Source: an uncultured Actinomycetes bacterium (lineage in GTDB: Bacteria > Actinomycetota > Actinomycetes > Nanopelagicales > Nanopelagicaceae). From it: a DNA stretch of 6,131 nt. The stretch spans positions 1-6,131 of the forward strand of contig CAIUBS010000013.1 in NCBI GenBank assembly GCA_903897475.1. Reading direction: 5' to 3'. Of the stretch, positions 1 through 5,595 are shown one piece after another. Position numbers and translations under genes: made by a program. The notes beneath the pieces are model-generated. The model worked only from the letters and a program-made list of their open reading frames with translations, searched no databases and was not told where the DNA came from. How positions within the stretch are numbered: the stretch's first letter is position 1; each line of letters opens with the position of its first letter.

Positions 1-261
1 ACTAAAACTCCATCAGTAGAGGCAATTGGTTCAGTACTTGCACTGGGAGTTTTATGTACTGCTATAGCCTTTATTTACTTCTTTAAACTCGTTGCTGAAG
101 TTGGACCTCCAAGGGCATCCTTAATCACTTATTTAAATACTGCAGTGGCAGTTTTATTGGGCGTTTTACTTCTTAGTGAGCCCATAACATTAGGAATTGC
201 AATCGGACTTCCACTTGTGTTGGTTGGCTCATACTTTGCAAGTAGAAAAGTTAATCAGTAA
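1..261 (+). CDS. EamA/DMT-family transporter, C-terminal part (5' end outside window)
   Basis: Frame 1 is open from the first base to a TAA at 259-261 and gives 86 residues, the C-terminal end of a multi-spanning membrane protein. Three hydrophobic segments are visible, at about residues 8-30, 39-60 and 62-80. The middle one carries ITYLNTAVAVLLGVLLLSEP, which matches the signature of the second EamA repeat (usually TYLNPVxAVLLGxLLLGE); Thr replaces the usual Pro after YLN. The protein ends in a short basic tail, SRKVNQ. EamA proteins are drug/metabolite exporters or permeases of the inner membrane with about ten helices, so roughly the last three are seen here. The substrate cannot be told from this fragment. 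The gene converges on era and the two reading frames overlap by 11 bp (251-261), leaving no room for a separate terminator. Family assignment is firm, function is not. Confidence 0.85.
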   Translation, partial: TKTPSVEAIGSVLALGVLCTAIAFIYFFKLVAEVGPPRASLITYLNTAVAVLLGVLLLSEPITLGIAIGLPLVLVGSYFASRKVNQ

Positions 262-1156
262 ATCCAAGTCGAGCCAACATTTTTGGATCTTTCTGCCATT
301 CCTTTGATACCTTCACATGAATCTGAAGAAAAACTTTAATTCCAACTAAATTTTCGATCGACTTTCTTGCGGTTGTGCCGATTGCTTTTAGCTTGCTTCC
401 TTGTGGGCCAATAATTATTCCTTTTTGACTGTCACGTTCGACATGCAAAGTAGCTACCACATCAAATAAATTTCCTCCCTCTCGTTCACCCATCTCATCT
501 ATTGTGACCATTACCGAGTGGGGTAGCTCCTCATATAATTCTTCAATTGCTGCTTCTCTAATTAGATCAGAAAACATCAACTCCTGCGCTTGGTCAGTAT
601 TTATATCTTTAGGGTACATAGCAGGTGATTTCGGCAATGTTCTAGCTAGCAAATCCAAGAGCAGTTCAGTTTGATCCAAATTTTTCGCTGAGACTGGCAC
701 TATTTCAACATTCTTCAAATTTAATCGATTGACAAATTGGTTCACAAAGTTTAGTTTTTCAGCTAGTTCAGCTTTAGAGATGCTATCAATTTTTGTAATC
801 ACAATAAATATTGGTTGATTACCTTTTATCTGCTTAAGAATATACTCATCGCCCGACCCAATTTCCTCATTTGCTGGTAAACAAACAACAACACTATCTG
901 TTGATTCTATATTTTCATTTGCCATAGTGTTAAGTCTTGTTCCCAAAGCAGTCTTTGGTTTATGCATCCCTGGAGTATCTACTACAATCATTTGAAAATT
1001 TTCTCTATTTATGATTCCTCGTATCGGATTCCGAGTGGTATTTGGATGGTGTGAAGTGATAACAATTTTTGTTCCAACAAGTGCGTTTACTAGTGTGGAC
1101 TTACCTGTATTTGGACGGCCAACAATTGCAACGAAACCAGATTTGAAATTGCTCAT
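251..1156 (-). CDS. era: GTPase Era (30S ribosome assembly)
   Basis: This 301-residue protein is the Ras-like GTPase that binds the 3' end of 16S rRNA and helps mature the 30S subunit. The GTPase domain shows G1 GRPNTGKST (13-21), the switch I motif with NTTR (39-42), G3 DTPG (60-63), G4 TKID (121-124) and G5 SAK (156-158). The Thr in the P-loop and TKxD instead of NKxD are typical of actinobacterial Era. The C-terminal KH RNA-binding domain starts near residue 210 (ELPHSV) and has the GxxG loop GPQG (249-252) and the closing HVKVSKEWQKDPKMLARLGF block. Length is normal and all key residues are present. The start is ATG; a TAG lies in frame 24 nt upstream (this is also the dprA stop) and no other start codon intervenes. 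It follows dprA after 24 nt, so it is probably the last gene of that transcript. Its usual partners ybeY and recO are not here. Confidence 0.97.
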   Translation of the reverse strand: MSNFKSGFVAIVGRPNTGKSTLVNALVGTKIVITSHHPNTTRNPIRGIINRENFQMIVVDTPGMHKPKTALGTRLNTMANENIESTDSVVVCLPANEEIGSGDEYILKQIKGNQPIFIVITKIDSISKAELAEKLNFVNQFVNRLNLKNVEIVPVSAKNLDQTELLLDLLARTLPKSPAMYPKDINTDQAQELMFSDLIREAAIEELYEELPHSVMVTIDEMGEREGGNLFDVVATLHVERDSQKGIIIGPQGSKLKAIGTTARKSIENLVGIKVFLQIHVKVSKEWQKDPKMLARLGFTD

Positions 1157-1168
1157 TAGGTATATTCT

Positions 1169-1176
1169 CTCACCTT
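1169..1176 (-). promoter_or_regulatory. Possible ribosome binding site of era
   Basis: AAGGTGAG lies in the dprA-era gap on the minus strand. AGGTGA is complementary to the 3' end of 16S rRNA, but about 12 nt separate it from the ATG, longer than usual, so the site may be weak. Confidence 0.4.
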
Positions 1177-1180
1177 TTTT

Positions 1181-2062
1181 CTAACGCAATTGCAGTGGCG
1201 TAATCACCTCTAAAATTTCCTCAAAACTTGTGGCTATGTCTGCTACTCTCTCAGCAATTAAGCGATGGCATCCTTGACTTAGCGGTGAGGTCACCTCACC
1301 AGGGATGGCAAATACTGGCCTAAATATCTCTGCAGCATCTCGAGCTGTTCTTATAGATCCACTCACATACTCCGCTTCGACCACAACTGTTGCTTTAGAG
1401 AGTGCAGCAATTAATCTATTTCGGATCAGAAATCGAAAGGGTTTAGAAGGTGTATTTGGCATGACTTCACTTATAAGCAACCCATTTCCAATGATTTCTT
1501 CAAACAGCTTTTTGTTTTCTCTTGGATATAGATTGTTTAGCCCTCCTGCTTGAACGCATACTGAAGAACCTTTCATTGCAATTGCTCCTATATGCGCTGC
1601 CGTATCAATTCCAACTGCCCCACCACTTACAACTATAAGTCCAGAGCTAGCGGCCTTGCGGGATAAAAATGCAGAAATTTGATGGCCGTAACTTGTCGGC
1701 TTACGACTTCCTACGATAGAAATCGATAGCGGCAAACTTTTAAGAGTCTCTCTTCTGCCTCTGATGAGTAAAGCAATTGGAGGGCAATCTAAATCATTAA
1801 GACCCGTAGGCCAGTCTGAATCCAAGGGTGTAATTAGAATTGATTGAGATTCTTCAATCTCTTTTTGAAGTAATTCTAGATTAGAGTTTGATAATCGATT
1901 GATCAGTCTTGGAGATTTTTTTCTGTAAAAGTCGAACTTATCTTTTATTATTTGATAGTAAGTTGATTGCGCTCCGTGGCTATGTATCATTTTGCTAAAG
2001 TAAGTATCAGTAGGTTCAATACAAGAGAATAGTAGTAACCGACAGTCTAACTCACTTAGCAC
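1181..2062 (-). CDS. dprA: DNA-processing protein DprA (compact form)
   Basis: This 293-residue protein is DprA/Smf, which protects incoming single-stranded DNA and loads RecA on it during transformation. Residues 1-100 form the N-terminal SAM/HhH-like region. The Rossmann-like core follows: SIVGSRKPTSYG (115-126), VSGGAVGIDTAAHIGAI (145-161), AGGLNNLYPREN (172-183), the SE.MPN turn (198-203), RNRLIAALS (214-222), VVVEAEYVSGSIRTA (226-240), AIPGE (252-256) and SQGCHRLI (262-269). The protein ends about 25 residues after the last core motif, so the C-terminal winged-helix domain seen in many DprA proteins is absent; Streptococcus pneumoniae DprA is similarly compact. The start is GTG (2060-2062): an in-frame TAG lies just 12 nt upstream, and the first downstream ATG (residue 25) would cut into the conserved N-terminal region. 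There is no Shine-Dalgarno sequence; a TANNNT hexamer precedes the start by 6 nt. The usual upstream neighbours yraN and comM are missing, and rnhB ends 65 nt upstream. Confidence 0.95.
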   Translation of the reverse strand: MLSELDCRLLLFSCIEPTDTYFSKMIHSHGAQSTYYQIIKDKFDFYRKKSPRLINRLSNSNLELLQKEIEESQSILITPLDSDWPTGLNDLDCPPIALLIRGRRETLKSLPLSISIVGSRKPTSYGHQISAFLSRKAASSGLIVVSGGAVGIDTAAHIGAIAMKGSSVCVQAGGLNNLYPRENKKLFEEIIGNGLLISEVMPNTPSKPFRFLIRNRLIAALSKATVVVEAEYVSGSIRTARDAAEIFRPVFAIPGEVTSPLSQGCHRLIAERVADIATSFEEILEVITPLQLR

Positions 2063-2068
2063 AGTTGA

Positions 2069-2074
2069 AATCTA
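2069..2074 (-). promoter_or_regulatory. Candidate -10 element of a leaderless dprA promoter
   Basis: On the minus strand TAGATT (TANNNT) is followed by 6 nt and then the GTG start of dprA. This places the likely +1 on the start codon, the layout of leaderless transcripts that are common in Actinobacteria. It fits the lack of a Shine-Dalgarno sequence and the 65-bp gap, the second longest here. A second AT-rich hexamer, TAAAAT (2074-2079), overlaps it. No convincing -35 is seen. A 6-bp inverted repeat (TGAAAT at 2080-2085, ATTTCA at 2066-2071, minus-strand reading) covers the same bases. Confidence 0.4.
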
Positions 2075-2127
2075 TTTTAATTTCAGTTTAGATTGCACTT
2101 ATTTCATTAGGTGTGAATAAATCGTTA

Positions 2128-2727
2128 CTAGTTGATTATGGCAGCTATGTTTGCAAATGACTTTCTGTGAATTGGAAGGATTCCAAACTCTTTTATTGCT
2201 GCAGTATGTGCTGCAGTTATATACCCTTTGTGATTAGCTAAACCATACCTTGGATATTTCTTATCCAATTGAACCATTATTCGATCCCGATATACTTTGG
2301 CCAAAATCGAGGCCGCACTAATTGTTGTTGCTACCTGGTCTCCTTTCCATACTGCCAGGTTGGGCGTAGTTAATCCTGGAATTGAATAGCCATCGGTTAA
2401 TACATAATCTGCACTTATAGATAAGGAATTAACTGCCCTCCGCATGCCTTCTATGTTGCATTTATGAAGACCTAAGGTGTCAATCTCTTCGACTGAAACT
2501 TCAATAATTGAGTGGGCAATTGAATTAGCTATTATTAATTCAAATAAAATCTCTCTTTGTTCAGTCGATAACTGCTTTGAATCTTGAACTTCAGTAAAAG
2601 TTTTAGATAATGGATCATTAAGGATTACAGCTGCAATAACAAGTGGACCAGCACAAGGTCCCCTACCCGCCTCATCAACGCCTGCAATATTCTTAATTCC
2701 AGATTGGAGCAATTGACTTTCGATCAT
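2128..2727 (-). CDS. rnhB: Ribonuclease HII
   Basis: This 199-residue protein is RNase HII, which nicks DNA 5' of misincorporated ribonucleotides and cleaves RNA in RNA-DNA hybrids. The metal-binding DEDD set is complete: D18 and E19 in GVDEAGRGPCAGP (16-28), D112 in VLTDGY, and D130 in WKGDQVATTISAASILAKVYRD. DSKQLS (49-54) and the C-terminal HKGYITAAHTAAIKEFG segment are also typical. Length matches the short form of the family. The start is ATG at 2725-2727, only 9 nt after the lepB TAG stop. No Shine-Dalgarno sequence or TANNNT-N6 arrangement is seen, so translation probably depends on coupling to lepB. lepB-rnhB adjacency is the normal actinobacterial order; the DUF2469, yraN and comM genes that usually follow rnhB are absent. 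Confidence 0.97.
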   Translation of the reverse strand: MIESQLLQSGIKNIAGVDEAGRGPCAGPLVIAAVILNDPLSKTFTEVQDSKQLSTEQREILFELIIANSIAHSIIEVSVEEIDTLGLHKCNIEGMRRAVNSLSISADYVLTDGYSIPGLTTPNLAVWKGDQVATTISAASILAKVYRDRIMVQLDKKYPRYGLANHKGYITAAHTAAIKEFGILPIHRKSFANIAAIIN

Positions 2728-2736
2728 AGATTGCTA

Positions 2737-3408
2737 CTAATCTTTTACCGGAACTTTCGCTAGCTCTTCTCCTTTTGGGATAAATGCAAGGTTTGATAAA
2801 GGCCAAACAATGAAGGTTGCTCGACCCACAACCTTACTTAATGGAACCATGCCGTTGTTTGCACTATCTGGATGAAATCTAGAGTCTGAACTAGCTCCTC
2901 TATGATCGCCCATAACAAAGATAAATCCTTTCGGCACATCAACATTAAATTTTATTTCACTTGGTTTATCTCCAGGATATATGTAGGGCTCATTTATAGA
3001 TTCTCCATTTACTTGGATTTTTCCAGAAGCATCGCAACAAATTACATTATCTCCACCAACTCCAATAACTCTTTTAATGAGAAACTGTTTAGCTGGGTCA
3101 GGTAAGACACCTACAGTAATTAATCCACTTTTAACTTTGCTCGAGATGCTTGAGCCTTCCTCCACTGGTGCATCACCAAGCCACTTATCTGGATCATTAA
3201 ACACTGCTACTTCGCCCCGCTTGATATCGCTAAAGAGTGCACCAAACTTATTGACTGCAATTCGATCGCCAACCAAAAGCGTATTTTCCATGGAACCAGA
3301 GGGAATATAGAAAAAATGTAGAAGAAAAGTCTTTATAACTATTGAAACAACTAGTGCAGAAACAATAATTATGGGTAGTTCCCGAAGGAATGAACCCTTC
3401 TTCAGCAT
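2737..3408 (-). CDS. lepB: Signal peptidase I
   Basis: This 223-residue type I signal peptidase is a membrane-bound serine protease that removes signal peptides from exported proteins. One N-terminal membrane anchor spans about residues 11-33. The catalytic Ser39 lies in IPSGSMENTL (35-44), VGDRIAVNKF follows, the general base Lys112 lies in FLIKRVIGVGGD (109-120), and box E is GDHRGASSDSR (167-177). The ICCDASGKIQVNG segment (123-135), with its Cys pair, is characteristic of actinobacterial members. Length is at the short end but all boxes are present. It starts with ATG only 13 nt after the rpsP stop. There is no Shine-Dalgarno sequence; TAAAAT ends 6 nt before the ATG. In other Actinobacteria rplS precedes lepB; here rpsP does. 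It acts downstream of Ffh in protein export, which is encoded two genes upstream. Confidence 0.97.
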   Translation of the reverse strand: MLKKGSFLRELPIIIVSALVVSIVIKTFLLHFFYIPSGSMENTLLVGDRIAVNKFGALFSDIKRGEVAVFNDPDKWLGDAPVEEGSSISSKVKSGLITVGVLPDPAKQFLIKRVIGVGGDNVICCDASGKIQVNGESINEPYIYPGDKPSEIKFNVDVPKGFIFVMGDHRGASSDSRFHPDSANNGMVPLSKVVGRATFIVWPLSNLAFIPKGEELAKVPVKD

Positions 3409-3414
3409 AAGTTT

Positions 3415-3420
3415 ATTTTA
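3415..3420 (-). promoter_or_regulatory. Candidate -10 element of a leaderless lepB promoter
   Basis: TAAAAT on the minus strand is followed by the 6 nt AAACTT and then the lepB ATG, so a transcript beginning 7 nt after the hexamer would start at the A of ATG. It matches TATAAT at 5 of 6 positions. lepB has no Shine-Dalgarno sequence. The element begins one nt after the rpsP stop codon, so it would be an internal promoter. No -35 is recognisable. The region is AT-rich, so chance remains possible. Confidence 0.45.
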
Positions 3421-3421
3421 C

Positions 3422-3979
3422 TTAAGCTTGAGGGGTTTCTTCAGCTGAAGCCTCAGCAACAACTTCTACTTGTGAAACCTCTTCTGGAGCAGCTGGCGTT
3501 TGTTCAACCACCGGTGCAGCTTCAGCAACTGGCGCAGCTTCAGCAACTGGCGTTTCTTCTACTACTGGAGCAGCTTTTGCCGCTAACTTTTCAGCAGCCT
3601 TCTTTTTTAAAGTTGTGGCACCATCTGCAGGCTCATTCATGGCTTCTTTTACAGCGGCTTCATAGGCAACTCTTTTATCTACACGAACTGGTTGTGATTT
3701 TAATGTTCCTTCACTTCCAGGAAGACCATTTGCCTTTTGATAGTCACCAGTAATTTTAAGTAGTGCAGTTACTGCCTCAGTTGGTTGCGCACCAACCCCT
3801 AGCCAATACTGAACACGCTCTGAATTAACCTCGATTAATGAAGGTTCAGAGGCAGGTGAGTAGCGACCGATTTCCTCAATTGCCTTTGAATTTCTAGCAG
3901 AACGAGAATCTGCAATCACTATTCTAAAGTGTGGCGTGCGAATCTTTCCAAGACGCATTAATTTAATCTTTACTGACAC
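3422..3979 (-). CDS. rpsP: 30S ribosomal protein S16 with long acidic C-terminal tail
   Basis: Residues 1-94 of this 185-residue protein are ribosomal protein S16, a 30S assembly protein that binds 16S rRNA. They include VKIKLMRLGKIRTPHFRIVI (3-22), ADSR (23-26), IEEIGRYSP (34-42), SERVQYWLGVGAQPTEAV (53-70) and LLKITGDYQKANGLPGSEGT (73-92). After a mixed-charge linker (95-135) comes a low-complexity tail of Ala, Pro, Val and Glu (136-185) with 11 Glu and no Lys or Arg. Actinobacterial S16 proteins often carry C-terminal extensions, but this nearly doubles the core. Part of the tail is coded by a perfect 18-bp tandem repeat. The start is GTG (3977-3979), which gives the expected MSVKIKL N-terminus, with AGGGAG just upstream. 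It is separated from ffh by 163 bp and from lepB by 13 bp. The usual downstream genes (KH protein, rimM, trmD, rplS) are absent. Confidence 0.95.
   Translation of the reverse strand: MSVKIKLMRLGKIRTPHFRIVIADSRSARNSKAIEEIGRYSPASEPSLIEVNSERVQYWLGVGAQPTEAVTALLKITGDYQKANGLPGSEGTLKSQPVRVDKRVAYEAAVKEAMNEPADGATTLKKKAAEKLAAKAAPVVEETPVAEAAPVAEAAPVVEQTPAAPEEVSQVEVVAEASAEETPQA
3516..3551 (-). repeat. Perfect 18-bp tandem duplication inside rpsP
   Basis: The plus-strand unit GCAGCTTCAGCAACTGGC occurs twice back to back (3516-3533 and 3534-3551) with no mismatch. It codes for two copies of PVAEAA in the acidic S16 tail. Imperfect relatives (APVVEETP and APVVEQTP) flank it. A multiple-of-three unit keeps the frame, so the tail length could vary by slippage or unequal recombination. 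Confidence 0.9.
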
Positions 3980-3983
3980 AAAA

Positions 3984-3990
3984 CTCCCTA
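3984..3990 (-). promoter_or_regulatory. Ribosome binding site of rpsP
   Basis: The minus strand reads TAGGGAG, then 4 nt (TTTT), then the GTG start. It supports choosing this GTG. The spacing is short. A possible -10 hexamer, TAATTT (3995-4000), lies just upstream and would give a leader of about 9 nt. Confidence 0.6.
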
Positions 3991-4014
3991 TAGAAAATTA
4001 TTTGTTGAATCTTT

Positions 4015-4037
4015 TGTAAACAGCGGGGGCGTTTACA
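4015..4037. promoter_or_regulatory. 23-bp dyad upstream of rpsP (possible operator or stem-loop)
   Basis: TGTAAAC (4015-4021) and GTTTACA (4031-4037) are perfect 7-bp inverted arms around a 9-nt G-rich centre (AGCGGGGGC on the plus strand). The dyad lies 36 nt before the rpsP start. No T-run follows on either strand, so it is not a standard terminator. The arms resemble half-sites of repressors such as the LacI family but the spacing is wider. It could be an operator or a hairpin in an rpsP leader. Confidence 0.45.
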
Positions 4038-4039
4038 CC

Positions 4040-4063
4040 AGACAACTTTGCGGACAATTTTGC
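4040..4063 (-). repeat. Tandem imperfect 12-mer upstream of rpsP
   Basis: Read on the minus strand, GCAAAATTGTCC is followed directly by GCAAAGTTGTCT, 10 of 12 positions identical. Each copy ends in a TTGTCY hexamer that resembles a -35 box, but no good -10 lies 16-18 nt downstream of either. The pair abuts the 23-bp dyad and may be a protein-binding site. Role unknown. Confidence 0.5.
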
Positions 4064-4087
4064 TACGGGTTAGAGGGTCCCACTAGC
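4062..4087 (-). other. Possible small stem-loop in ffh-rpsP gap
   Basis: On the minus strand GCTA (4084-4087) can pair with TAGC (4062-4065), and, after a small internal loop, GGG with CCC, leaving a loop of about 9 nt. The stem is short and could be chance. It overlaps the first copy of the tandem 12-mer by two bases. Confidence 0.25.
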
Positions 4088-4090
4088 AGG

Positions 4091-4123
4091 GGGCTTATCT
4101 TGCCAGCAAATTTGAGATAACCC
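4091..4123 (-). other. Possible stem-loop downstream of ffh
   Basis: On the minus strand GGGTTATCT can pair with AGATAAGCCC with one bulged G: a 9-bp stem around a 14-nt loop. It begins 20 nt after the ffh TAG stop, where a terminator or mRNA-end structure would be expected. No run of T follows; C-rich sequence does. It is thus not a standard intrinsic terminator but could protect or process the ffh mRNA end. Confidence 0.35.
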
Positions 4124-4142
4124 AAATTGGCGCCTTTAAGAT

Positions 4143-5576
4143 CTAATTGCCCTCCTGTGCAGCTCTCTTCGCAGGGTTTCCCGACCTAGATTTCTTCTTA
4201 AAATTTTGGCTAGGTTGCTTGGGTTTTGGAATTGAACCCAGCCCACCAATTGGTGCCATACCTGTAGGTAATGAACCATTTCGCATTTGCTTCATAACTT
4301 TTTGAGCCTGTGAGAAACGTTCTACTAATGAGTTAATTTCAGAAATTGCTCTTCCACTACCTTTTGCGATTCGCGCTCTGCGAGAGCCGTTTAAAACTTT
4401 TGGATCATTTCTTTCCTGAGGAGTCATTGACTCAATTATTGCCCTAGTCCTTACTAACTCTGATTCATCAAAATTATCCAATTGTTTTTTCATTCCACCA
4501 GCGCCTGGTAGCAATCCAATTAACTTGCTCATGCTTCCCATATTTCTCATGGCTTCCAACTGTGACAAAAAGTCTGTGAAGGTAAACTCTTCACCTTTCA
4601 TAAACTTATCTTCTAAATTTTTCGATGTAGCCTCCGGCATAGCTCGCTTGGCTTGTTCGGCTAGAGATGCAATATCGCCTAATCCAAGAATTCTTGATGA
4701 CATTCTCTCCGGATAAAATATGTCAAAATCAGTTACTTTTTCTCCAGTTGCAGCAAAAATAATTGGTTTTCCGGTTAATTCAACCACCGAAAGTGCAGCA
4801 CCACCTCGTGCATCTCCATCCAACTTAGTAAGCACAACAGCATCGAATCCAACACCACCTGCAAAAGCTTTCGCAGTTCGTGCAGCATCCTGCCCCGTCA
4901 TGGCATCTATTACAAAGAAGATCTCATCTGGGTTAATTGCATCTCGTATGTCTATAACTTGCTGCATTAATTCTTTATCTACGCCAGTTCTACCTGCAGT
5001 ATCAACAATAACAAAATTATGTAGTTTATCTTTGGCAAACTTTAGGCCATCTTTAGCAACTTTAACTGGATCACCAACTCCATTGCCCGCTTCCGGTGCA
5101 AAAACTGGAGTATTAACTGTCTTGCCTACAACTTGTAATTGATTTACCGCATTCGGTCTCTGTAAATCTGCAGCAACTAAAAGAGGTGTATTTCCCTGTT
5201 TGGCTAAGTAGAAAGAAAGCTTTCCAGCTAAGGAAGTTTTACCTGCACCCTGTAATCCGGTTAGTAAAATCACTGTAGGTGGCGATTTTGCAAATTTGAG
5301 ACGCCTTGCTGAACCACCCAAAATTTGAGTAAGTTCAGAGTTTACTATTTCGAAAATCTTTTGAGCAGGATTTGTACTTTTATTTATTTCTAATTCCTGC
5401 AACTTGGCTTTTTCAAGAATGCGGTTGGAAAAGTTATCTGCTACTTCAGTTGCGACATCTGATTCTAGAAGTGCAATTTTGATCTGTGCCGAAAAATCCC
5501 TTAAGTCAGATTCAGAGACCTTACCGCGCAGGCCAGAGAGGATGCTGCTAAATCTCTGGCCCAGCGCTTCAAACAT
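4143..5576 (-). CDS. ffh: Signal recognition particle protein Ffh (SRP54)
   Basis: This 477-residue GTPase binds 4.5S/SRP RNA and the signal sequence of nascent chains and docks with FtsY at the membrane. The N domain is about 1-95, with ALLESDV at 35-41. The G domain has the P-loop GLQGAGKT (107-114), AADLQRP (135-141), DTAGR (192-196), TKLDGDARGG (250-259) and TGEK (277-280). The Met-rich M domain (about 320-435) contains LIGLLPGAGG (352-361) and the SRP-RNA-binding motif SRRARIAKGSG (398-408). A basic tail (SGNPAKRAAQ) closes the protein, as in other Actinobacteria. Length is normal. The ATG gives the family's MFEALGQR start. There is no Shine-Dalgarno sequence, but TAAGAT lies 6 nt before the ATG. 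glnB ends 19 nt upstream; glnD, usual between them in Actinobacteria, is missing. The SRP RNA gene is not in this window. Confidence 0.98.
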   Translation of the reverse strand: MFEALGQRFSSILSGLRGKVSESDLRDFSAQIKIALLESDVATEVADNFSNRILEKAKLQELEINKSTNPAQKIFEIVNSELTQILGGSARRLKFAKSPPTVILLTGLQGAGKTSLAGKLSFYLAKQGNTPLLVAADLQRPNAVNQLQVVGKTVNTPVFAPEAGNGVGDPVKVAKDGLKFAKDKLHNFVIVDTAGRTGVDKELMQQVIDIRDAINPDEIFFVIDAMTGQDAARTAKAFAGGVGFDAVVLTKLDGDARGGAALSVVELTGKPIIFAATGEKVTDFDIFYPERMSSRILGLGDIASLAEQAKRAMPEATSKNLEDKFMKGEEFTFTDFLSQLEAMRNMGSMSKLIGLLPGAGGMKKQLDNFDESELVRTRAIIESMTPQERNDPKVLNGSRRARIAKGSGRAISEINSLVERFSQAQKVMKQMRNGSLPTGMAPIGGLGSIPKPKQPSQNFKKKSRSGNPAKRAAQEGN

Positions 5577-5582
5577 GGACGC

Positions 5583-5588
5583 ATCTTA
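5583..5588 (-). promoter_or_regulatory. Candidate -10 element of a leaderless ffh promoter
   Basis: On the minus strand TAAGAT (TANNNT) is followed by GCGTCC (6 nt) and the ffh ATG, the same spacing as at lepB and dprA. A TG dinucleotide directly precedes the hexamer. It lies within the 19-nt glnB-ffh gap, where no Shine-Dalgarno sequence is seen. It would let ffh be expressed apart from the nitrogen-regulated amt-glnB pair. Confidence 0.45.
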
Positions 5589-5595
5589 CATTTGA

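Noticed and set aside
1988..1990. ATG at residue 25 of DprA as the true start
   Set aside because: It would remove residues that fit the family's N-terminal region, and the upstream GTG has a suitably placed TANNNT element.
4023..4051. A sigma70-type promoter using TTGTCC or TTGTCT as the -35 box
   Set aside because: At 16-18 nt spacing the -10 positions read AAACGC, TAAACG or TGTTTA, none of which is a convincing -10.
4091..4123. Intrinsic terminator after ffh
   Set aside because: The possible stem is not followed by a T-run on the minus strand, so it was listed only as a possible stem-loop.
3980..4142. A small SRP RNA or tRNA gene in the ffh-rpsP gap
   Set aside because: The conserved SRP RNA apical segment (GGTCAGG...GGAAG...AGCAG) is absent on both strands, and no tRNA T-arm or anticodon arm can be found.
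4720..5142. Plus-strand open frame of 140 codons (also 3472-3753, 1305-1553, 3077-3310, 5404-5595, 4525-4716, 2902-3105)
   Set aside because: Each lies opposite a clearly conserved minus-strand gene (ffh, rpsP, dprA, lepB), has no recognisable domain, and has a composition expected of an antisense shadow frame.
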